From the NCBI GenBank assembly GCA_913045415.1, contig CAJWPW010000016.1:1-11454 (forward strand): a stretch of 11,454 nucleotides of DNA, in the 5' to 3' direction. The first letter of the stretch is position 1. Each line of letters starts with the position of its first letter. Of this stretch, positions 6,626 to 11,454 are shown piece after piece. This DNA comes from an uncultured Fidelibacterota bacterium (GTDB lineage Bacteria > Marinisomatota > Marinisomatia > Marinisomatales > UBA1611). The position numbers and the translations under genes were made by a program. The notes under the pieces are model-generated. The model saw only the letters and a program-made list of their open reading frames with translations, did not search any database and was not told where the DNA came from.

Positions 6626-7659
6626 TGGATTTTTTAGGTTTCATTATCATTTGCGTGAAGGTATTACTGGTATTTACAGCAACTATGCTTGGGGTGCTGG
6701 GGATGGTTTATGCGGAAAGGCGTGTTTCCGCTTTTATACAGGATAGAGTCGGTCCAAACCGTGTGGGTCCGAAAGGACTACTGCAACCCATTGCGGATGG
6801 TATAAAATTTTTAATGAAAGAAGATATAATTCCTGACAGAGCTGATAAACCTATTTTTATTTTAGCTCCGGCTATTCTTCTCATTCCTGCCCTCATGACG
6901 TTTGCCGTGATTCCATTTGGATCTCCGATTACCCTATTTGGACGGGAGATTGCCCTCCAGGTGGCTGATATAAATGTAGGTATTTTATACATCCTTGCCC
7001 TTACAAGTATTAGTGTTTATGGGATTGTCCTGGCAGGATGGTCTTCTAACAATAAATATTCCCTGCTCGGGGGTCTTCGTTCTTCAGCCCAACTTATCAG
7101 TTATGAATTGGCCATGGGACTGGCAGTGGTCAGTATTATTCTTCTGTCGGGATCTTTAAAATTAAACGATATTATTTCCAACCAGCAGGGATCCTTCTTA
7201 TCCTGGAATATTTTTAAGCAACCACTGGCTTTTCTCATATTTCTCGTAGCCGTTTATGCCGAAACCAACCGATTGCCCTTTGATTTATCGGAAGCAGAGC
7301 AGGAATTGGTTGGAGGCTATCACACTGAATATAGCAGTATGAAGTTTGCCATGTTCTTTATGGCGGAATATGCCAATATGATCACCGCTGCAGCTTTAAC
7401 GGTGACCCTGTTTTTCGGCGGTTGGGATGTGCCCCTTTTAGATGAAGGATCTTTAGGAATCGTGGGTACGATAATATCTGTACTATCATTTATCATGAAA
7501 ATGGCATTCTTCTTGTTTCTCTTTATCTGGGTTCGCTGGACATTCCCCCGTTTTCGTTATGATCAACTCATGCGTCTTGGATGGAAAGTGTTGCTACCTT
7601 TAGCCCTTGTTAATATTTTTCTCACCGCCGGATATCTCACTTTGCAAGCATCAAACTGA
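6625..7659 (+). CDS. nuoH: NADH-quinone oxidoreductase subunit H
   Basis: NuoH is the membrane subunit at the base of the quinone chamber, and its acidic residues form the link to the proton pumps. The 344-residue protein has about eight membrane helices. The first cytoplasmic loop carries ERRVSAFIQDRVGPNRVGPK (31-50) followed by GLLQPIADGIKFLMKED. The quinone-side loop has AETNRLPFDLSEAEQELVGG (212-231) and YHTEYSSMKFA (232-242). Acidic residues E161 (SYELAMGLA), E213, E225 and E227 are present. The ending WVRWTFPRFRYDQLM (302-316) is typical. The ATG shares one base with the nuoG stop (TAATG), and the stop shares one base with the nuoI start (TGATG). Confidence 0.98.
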   Translation: MDFLGFIIICVKVLLVFTATMLGVLGMVYAERRVSAFIQDRVGPNRVGPKGLLQPIADGIKFLMKEDIIPDRADKPIFILAPAILLIPALMTFAVIPFGSPITLFGREIALQVADINVGILYILALTSISVYGIVLAGWSSNNKYSLLGGLRSSAQLISYELAMGLAVVSIILLSGSLKLNDIISNQQGSFLSWNIFKQPLAFLIFLVAVYAETNRLPFDLSEAEQELVGGYHTEYSSMKFAMFFMAEYANMITAAALTVTLFFGGWDVPLLDEGSLGIVGTIISVLSFIMKMAFFLFLFIWVRWTFPRFRYDQLMRLGWKVLLPLALVNIFLTAGYLTLQASN

Positions 7660-8195
7660 TGGGCACCATTGTAAAATCTTACGAACCCACTTTTGTGGAT
7701 AAGTTATATCTGCCTGCAATGGTGCGGGGTCTCATCGTTACCCTGCGTCATTTCTTTCGCCGAAAGGTCACCATCCAATATCCGGACCAAAAGCATATTC
7801 CGCCGGAAGGCTATCGCGGTTTGCATCGGTTAAATAAGTATCCGGAAGGGCGAATAAAATGCGTAGCGTGTGAAATGTGTTCTGCTGCTTGTCCCGCGGA
7901 CTGTATTTATATCATTCCCGGTCCATCTCCCTGGGATGAAGGAAAAGAAAGATACCCAGTTCGGTTTGATATTGATTTGTTGCGATGTATATTTTGTGGT
8001 TTTTGTGAAATGGCCTGTCCGGAAGATGCTATAGAGTTAACAGAAATCTATGATTTTTCCAATTATACTCGAGATGATTTATTGATTGATAAAGAAGGTT
8101 TGCTGGAAGTGTATGATTTAACCAAAGATCAAAACTATTATACCAAGAAATCTCAAAGCCAGGCTTCCTCTCCCAATACATCCATCAGTACTTAA
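7659..8195 (+). CDS. nuoI: NADH-quinone oxidoreductase subunit I (clusters N6a and N6b)
   Basis: NuoI is an 8Fe ferredoxin-like subunit that passes electrons from NuoG to N2 in NuoB. Two complete C-x2-C-x2-C-x3-C-P motifs are seen, at C68/C71/C74/C78 and C110/C113/C116/C120, each donating its last Cys to the partner cluster as is usual. The N-terminal amphipathic, basic segment (about 19-40, including GLIVTLRHFFRRKVT) is the typical membrane-surface anchor, followed by YRGLHRL. The 178-residue length is normal. The last 15 or so residues are a low-complexity Ser/Thr/Gln tail (SQSQASSPNTSIST) beyond the conserved domain. The next gene begins 12 bases after the stop. Confidence 0.97.
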   Translation: MGTIVKSYEPTFVDKLYLPAMVRGLIVTLRHFFRRKVTIQYPDQKHIPPEGYRGLHRLNKYPEGRIKCVACEMCSAACPADCIYIIPGPSPWDEGKERYPVRFDIDLLRCIFCGFCEMACPEDAIELTEIYDFSNYTRDDLLIDKEGLLEVYDLTKDQNYYTKKSQSQASSPNTSIST

Positions 8196-8207
8196 TACCA
8201 CTAAATC

Positions 8208-8708
8208 ATGTCATTATCCATATTATTTTACTGCATTGGCACCATCGCAATTGGATCGGCTATTTTTGTGGTATTAAACCGGAATGCGGTATACAGTGCT
8301 ATTTCACTAGTGCTGTGCTTTTTTTCTTTGGCAGTTATGTACCTGCTTTTAGAAGCATATATTCTCGCTGTACTGGAAATATTTATTTATGCCGGTGCAA
8401 TTATGGTATTATTTTTATTTGCAATCATGCTGCTCAACTTAGGCCGGGAAGAGGCCTTACCAAACCTCCGGTATTTACAACGTGCTCTATCCATATTTTT
8501 AGTTGTTATTTTCTTTTTTGGAATTCTACTTATTATGGCTAGTGGTCCAGATGTTTTGCATCAGCCAAGTGAAAAATTTTCAGCAGGAGGGATTTATTCC
8601 TTAGGGGAATCACTTTTTTCAAAATATTTATTACCCTTTGAAGTTGCGTCACTTTTATTACTTGTTGCATTAATTGGAACTGTGTATTTGGCTAAAAGGA
8701 AAATATGA
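8208..8708 (+). CDS. nuoJ: NADH-quinone oxidoreductase subunit J
   Basis: NuoJ is a five-helix membrane subunit next to NuoH, NuoA and NuoK; its third helix has a flexible pi-bulge in known structures. The 166-residue protein has the recognisable segment with [19 protein letters not shown] (27-45) and the family core [19 protein letters not shown] (57-75), including Tyr61. A loop at about 78-90 leads to helix 4. After a periplasmic stretch (about 110-140), helix 5 is [20 protein letters not shown] (145-164). The ATG lacks an obvious ribosome site. The stop overlaps the nuoK start in ATGA at 8705-8708. Confidence 0.96.
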   Translation: MSLSILFYCIGTIAIGSAIFVVLNRNAVYSAISLVLCFFSLAVMYLLLEAYILAVLEIFIYAGAIMVLFLFAIMLLNLGREEALPNLRYLQRALSIFLVVIFFFGILLIMASGPDVLHQPSEKFSAGGIYSLGESLFSKYLLPFEVASLLLLVALIGTVYLAKRKI

Positions 8709-9013
8709 TGGTTGTCCCTCTTGAACATGTTATTGCCATGAGTATGATCATTTTCTCCATTGGTGTTTTGGGCGTTCTAATACGGCGCAATGCTATTACC
8801 ATCTTCATGTCCATTGAACTTATGTTGAATGCGGTCAATCTGGCCCTGGTGGGCTTTTCTCGCTACTATAACAGTGTAGATGGTCAAGTCTTTGTTTTTC
8901 TGGTGATGACCCTGGCTGCTGCTGAAGTGGCAGTGGGATTGGCGATAATTATCGCCCTCTACCGAAATCGCCAGACAGTGAATATTGATGAAATTAATTT
9001 AATGAAGTATTAA
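8705..9013 (+). CDS. nuoK: NADH-quinone oxidoreductase subunit K
   Basis: NuoK is a three-helix membrane subunit homologous to MrpC, carrying glutamates of the central proton path. The 102-residue protein has helices at about 8-25, 30-52 and 62-86. Both key acids are present: E38 in [11 protein letters not shown] (36-46) and E74 in [11 protein letters not shown] (71-81). The start is ATGATG, so either Met can initiate. The first (8705) gives an ATGA overlap with nuoJ, and the second (8708) a TGATG overlap. AAGGA just upstream (about 8697-8701) is one of the few good Shine-Dalgarno sequences in the operon. An MrpD-like gene follows after eight bases, where nuoL would be expected. Confidence 0.97.
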   Translation: MMVVPLEHVIAMSMIIFSIGVLGVLIRRNAITIFMSIELMLNAVNLALVGFSRYYNSVDGQVFVFLVMTLAAAEVAVGLAIIIALYRNRQTVNIDEINLMKY

Positions 9014-9021
9014 AAATCCTT

Positions 9022-10497
9022 ATGGAAACCATAATATCCATAAAACCCTTACTTGCAGTTCTGGTCTCTTCAGTAGGTGCTTTAATTATTATTAGCACGG
9101 GGAAGAAACCGAACTTGAGGGAATCATGGTCCATTATTGCCGGAATTTTGAAGTTATTGATTGTCTTATCCATGATTCCGACTGTTGTTTATGAGAAAAA
9201 AGTAATTTCCTATACTTTGTTCAAAATACTGCCCGGGATTGAAATTGGTTTCAGGGTTGATGCTTTCGGTCTTTTATTCGCCTTGGGTGCTTCGGTACTT
9301 TGGATTGCAACTTCTTTTTATTCAATTGGGTATATGCGGTCAACCAATGAGCACTCTCAGACTCGATATTTTGCCTGTTTTGCTATCGCGCTTTCCGCCA
9401 CAATTGGGGTCGCATTTTCAGCAAACCTGTTTACCATTTTTCTGTTTTATGAAATTCTGACGATTATTACCTATCCGCTTGTGGCTCACAAGGGAACCCC
9501 GGAAGCGAAAGCTGGTGGCCGGAAGTATGCAATTTACCTGTTGGGGGCTGCAAAGGTCTTCTTAGTTGCCGCTATAATTCTGACTTACAACTTGACAGGA
9601 ACACTCGATTTTTCAAAAGACGGGATATTCCCGGAGGTGGTTCAATCAGGAAATCCCGGATTGCTGTATATAGTATTTGTGCTTTTCTTTTTTGGATTCG
9701 CTAAAAGCGCCATAATGCCTTTTCATAGTTGGCTTCCAGCCGCAATGGTTGCCCCTACACCGGTCAGTGCACTGCTCCATGCTGTTGCCGTAGTGAAAAC
9801 GGGAGTCTTTACAATTCTTCGCGTGATCTTTTTTGTCTTTGGTGCAGACCTGATGATAGATATTGGGGTGGATGTGTTTGTGATCACCTTTGCGTCGTTT
9901 ACCATTATTACATCGTCAATTCTTGCCCTCAGCAGAGATAACTTGAAAGCGCGGTTGGCTTTTTCAACCATCAGTCAACTTTCTTATATTATTTTGGGCG
10001 CTGCCCTCCTAACACCCAGTGCCATGGTAGGGGGGATTATCCATATCACCAATCATGCCTTTTCTAAGATTACCTTATTTTTCTGTGCCGGTTCAATTTA
10101 TGTTTCATCCCATAAGACGGAAGTGAGCCAGTTAAACGGTATTGGGAAAAAAATGCCCTGGACAATGGCCGCTTTTGCAATTGCAACCTTGAGCATGATC
10201 GGGGTGCCCCCTGTTTCTGGTTTTATTACAAAATGGTATCTTGTTATCGGTGCCTTGGAAAGACAAAGTTTAATAGTACTTACGGTGCTGTTGGTGAGCT
10301 CATTTCTGAATGCGGCATATTTTGTTCCCATTTTGTATAGGGCGTTTTTTAAGAATGATGATTCAAATTCCGAGCCAAAAAAATTAATTGAAAACCCGTT
10401 TCTGGTGATTCCCCTTACCCTAACTGCAATAGTTAGTGTCTTATTGGGTCTATATCCCGACTTTATCGTGCGATTAGCTGAAATGGTGGTCAAATGA
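9022..10497 (+). CDS. MrpD/MnhD-type antiporter-like subunit of Complex I (NuoL/M/N family position)
   Basis: This is a complete 491-residue, roughly 14-helix protein of the proton-conducting membrane transporter family shared by NuoL/M/N and MrpA/MrpD. Its motifs match monovalent cation/H+ antiporter subunit D best. The key residues for proton transfer are present: E144 in FLFYEILTI (helix 5), K228 in FGFAKSAIMPFHSWLP (helix 7), K259 in HAVAVVKTGVF (helix 8) and K404 in PPVSGFITKW (helix 12). The AMVAPTPVSALLHAVAVV stretch (241-258) and the broken-helix region around SQLSYIILG (318-326) with HITNHAFSK (341-349) are typical. It lacks the long C-terminal lateral helix of NuoL. It sits where nuoL would be and overlaps the next gene by ATGA. 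I infer a distal proton pump of this complex. A free-standing Mrp antiporter subunit is the alternative. Confidence 0.9.
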   Translation: METIISIKPLLAVLVSSVGALIIISTGKKPNLRESWSIIAGILKLLIVLSMIPTVVYEKKVISYTLFKILPGIEIGFRVDAFGLLFALGASVLWIATSFYSIGYMRSTNEHSQTRYFACFAIALSATIGVAFSANLFTIFLFYEILTIITYPLVAHKGTPEAKAGGRKYAIYLLGAAKVFLVAAIILTYNLTGTLDFSKDGIFPEVVQSGNPGLLYIVFVLFFFGFAKSAIMPFHSWLPAAMVAPTPVSALLHAVAVVKTGVFTILRVIFFVFGADLMIDIGVDVFVITFASFTIITSSILALSRDNLKARLAFSTISQLSYIILGAALLTPSAMVGGIIHITNHAFSKITLFFCAGSIYVSSHKTEVSQLNGIGKKMPWTMAAFAIATLSMIGVPPVSGFITKWYLVIGALERQSLIVLTVLLVSSFLNAAYFVPILYRAFFKNDDSNSEPKKLIENPFLVIPLTLTAIVSVLLGLYPDFIVRLAEMVVK

Positions 10498-10739
10498 AAT
10501 TATTAAAGTTGATAGAAACGATTAAAACAAAGGTAACTAAAAAACTTGCTTATGGTATTCTAGTTTTACTCATTGTTTTTGATTTAATTATTCCGCGCCA
10601 TGAAGTCCATTTTTTTGGAGATAAAATTCCCGGATTCTGGTCTGTATTTGGTTTTATTGCATGTGTTCTTATTATTATCGTGTCCAAATGGATAGGCCGA
10701 ATCGGCCTTATGCAGGATGAGAATTATTATGATAAGTGA
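10494..10739 (+). CDS. Small two-helix membrane protein within the antiporter-like gene set
   Basis: I cannot assign a named family. The 81-residue protein has a basic N-terminus (seven Lys in the first 17 residues), a first hydrophobic helix (about 18-34, LAYGILVLLIVFDLIIP), a short loop with RHEVHFFGDKIPGF (35-48), a second helix (about 48-65, with FGFIACVLIIIVSK) and an acidic tail ending DENYYDK. The positive-inside rule suggests both ends are cytoplasmic. It overlaps the preceding MrpD-like gene by ATGA (10494-10497) and the following one by 11 bases (10729-10739). Embedding that tight implies coupled translation and an accessory or assembly role in the same complex. From memory, comparable small proteins with PGF, FGF and a YYD-like tail sit between MnhD genes in other bacteria; I could not check this here. 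Confidence 0.8.
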   Translation: MKLLKLIETIKTKVTKKLAYGILVLLIVFDLIIPRHEVHFFGDKIPGFWSVFGFIACVLIIIVSKWIGRIGLMQDENYYDK

Positions 10740-11454
10740 AATTTTTAACATACAATTTTTTCATCCGTCGATATTTTATATTCTGGGCGGATTATTGATT
10801 CCAGTTTTAAGGGGTAAGGTGAAGCAGGGCTATATGCTTACCGTTTCGGTTTTGGCTTTTATTTCAGTAATCAATATGCCCCTTGGTAACTATGGCGTAT
10901 ATGAATTTCTCAGTTGGAAGTTGACATTTGGAGAAGTAGATAAACTGAGTAAAGTTTTTGCTTATATATTCACTATTATGGGTATAATAGGGGTAATCTA
11001 TTCTATCCATGTAAAGCGTGACGGTGAACATTTTGCTGCCTTTTATTATGTTGGGGGATCCCTGGGCGTAATATTCGCCGGTGATTTTCTCTCTTTATTC
11101 CTATTTTGGGAAATGATGGCTTTTTCTTCGGTATTCTTGGTATGGTTTCGAAAGTCGCCATCTTCCGTTGATTCCGGATTTAGATATCTTTTATGGCATG
11201 TCGCTGGCGGCCTGATATTGTTGGCTGGCATAATATTACAGTACTCGGTAAGTGGTGATTTATCCATCCAGTATTTGCCTTTTCACGGTTGGTGGCCAAC
11301 TGACCTTCAAAGCCTTGCTTCATACCTTATTATAATTGGATTTATTGTTAATGCAGCCGTCCCTCCCTTAGGTGCATGGCTCCCTGATGCTTATCCCGCC
11401 GCCACGGTTACCGGTGCTGTCTTCATGAGCGCATTCACGACGAAAACTGCCGTT
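10729..11454 (+). CDS. Second MrpD/MnhD-type antiporter-like subunit (N-terminal 242 residues, runs off the window)
   Basis: The frame opens at the ATG at 10729, inside the end of the preceding small gene, and remains open to the last base. AGGATGAG about ten bases upstream (10714-10721) is a reasonable ribosome site. About seven membrane helices are seen. The helix-5 glutamate is E128 in FLSLFLFWEMMAF (120-132). The helix-7 region reads GFIVNAAVPPLGAWLPDAYP (204-223) and the helix-8 lysine is K239 in SAFTTKTAV (234-242). Aligning on WLP and the helix-8 Lys, with equal spacing in both proteins, places Asn208 where the first antiporter-like subunit has Lys228. The central pump lysine is therefore replaced. 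The full protein is probably about 450-600 residues. It belongs to the same broad NuoL/M/N-MrpD family but to a distinct subgroup from its neighbour. Confidence 0.85.
   Translation, partial: MISEIFNIQFFHPSIFYILGGLLIPVLRGKVKQGYMLTVSVLAFISVINMPLGNYGVYEFLSWKLTFGEVDKLSKVFAYIFTIMGIIGVIYSIHVKRDGEHFAAFYYVGGSLGVIFAGDFLSLFLFWEMMAFSSVFLVWFRKSPSSVDSGFRYLLWHVAGGLILLAGIILQYSVSGDLSIQYLPFHGWWPTDLQSLASYLIIIGFIVNAAVPPLGAWLPDAYPAATVTGAVFMSAFTTKTAV

Noticed and set aside
8315..8542. Plus-strand open frame inside nuoJ
   Set aside because: It is an out-of-frame shadow of nuoJ, Cys-rich and with no motif. The nuoJ frame explains the region.
10098..10493. 131-residue antisense open frame opposite the first MrpD-like gene
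   Set aside because: It lies wholly inside a strongly conserved membrane subunit gene. Long antisense frames are expected opposite such codon patterns, and it has no start signal or recognisable domain.
9022..10497. Assigning this gene as nuoL, nuoM or nuoN
   Set aside because: The motif wording around helices 7-8 fits MrpD/MnhD better, helix 12 has Lys404 rather than NuoM's Glu, and there is no NuoL-type C-terminal extension. I leave the symbol empty.
1..11454. CRISPR array, tRNA, rRNA, insertion sequence or prophage
   Set aside because: No regularly spaced repeats, cloverleaf-like segments, terminal inverted repeats or transposase/integrase motifs were seen on either strand.

Overview
This window holds one long plus-strand operon for respiratory Complex I (proton-pumping NADH:quinone oxidoreductase). 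The gene order is nuoA-B-C-D-E-F-G-H-I-J-K. Where a canonical operon continues with nuoL-M-N, this one continues with genes for Mrp/MnhD-type antiporter-like membrane subunits. A small two-helix membrane protein gene sits between the two antiporter genes that are visible. The second antiporter gene runs off the right edge, so the pump module is only partly seen.

Layout. Positions 1-390 are the 3' end of an apbE-like gene (FAD:protein FMN transferase). Positions 391-649 carry no plus-strand gene. They hold a convincing short minus-strand reading frame (387-500, perhaps starting at 527) for a tiny membrane protein, and then the probable nuo promoter. Positions 650-9013 hold nuoA to nuoK: the NADH module is nuoE-F-G, the quinone-connecting module is nuoB-C-D-I, and the proximal membrane arm is nuoA-H-J-K. 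Positions 9022-10497 encode a complete MrpD-like subunit, 10494-10739 the 81-residue membrane protein, and 10729-11454 the first 242 residues of a second, divergent MrpD-like subunit.

The genes are tightly packed. Most junctions are ATGA, TAATG or TGATG overlaps, which implies one transcript with coupled translation. Ligand residues are visible for all expected iron-sulfur clusters: N1a in NuoE, N3 in NuoF, N1b, N5, N4 and the optional N7 in NuoG, N6a and N6b in NuoI, and N2 in NuoB. The FMN and NADH sites of NuoF and the His/Tyr quinone-site residues of NuoD are also present. The complex therefore looks catalytically complete as an NADH dehydrogenase. Its unusual points are the Mrp-like distal pump module, a NuoG with a shortened molybdopterin-like domain, an insertion in NuoF before the last N3 ligand, and a Lys-to-Asn change in the second antiporter subunit.

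Organism. This is a moderately AT-rich bacterium with an aerobic or anaerobic respiratory chain. Most start codons lack a clear Shine-Dalgarno sequence, which is typical of the Bacteroidetes/FCB side of the tree. Together with separate nuoC and nuoD, a short NuoG and nuoA-K followed by MnhD-type genes, this makes me lean towards an uncultured FCB-related lineage such as Marinimicrobia. That is an inference with low confidence. Proteobacterial lineages can also carry MnhD-like genes in Complex I loci.

I saw no tRNA, rRNA, CRISPR array, insertion sequence or prophage gene. This is core metabolism with an unusual distal module rather than a defence or mobile island.
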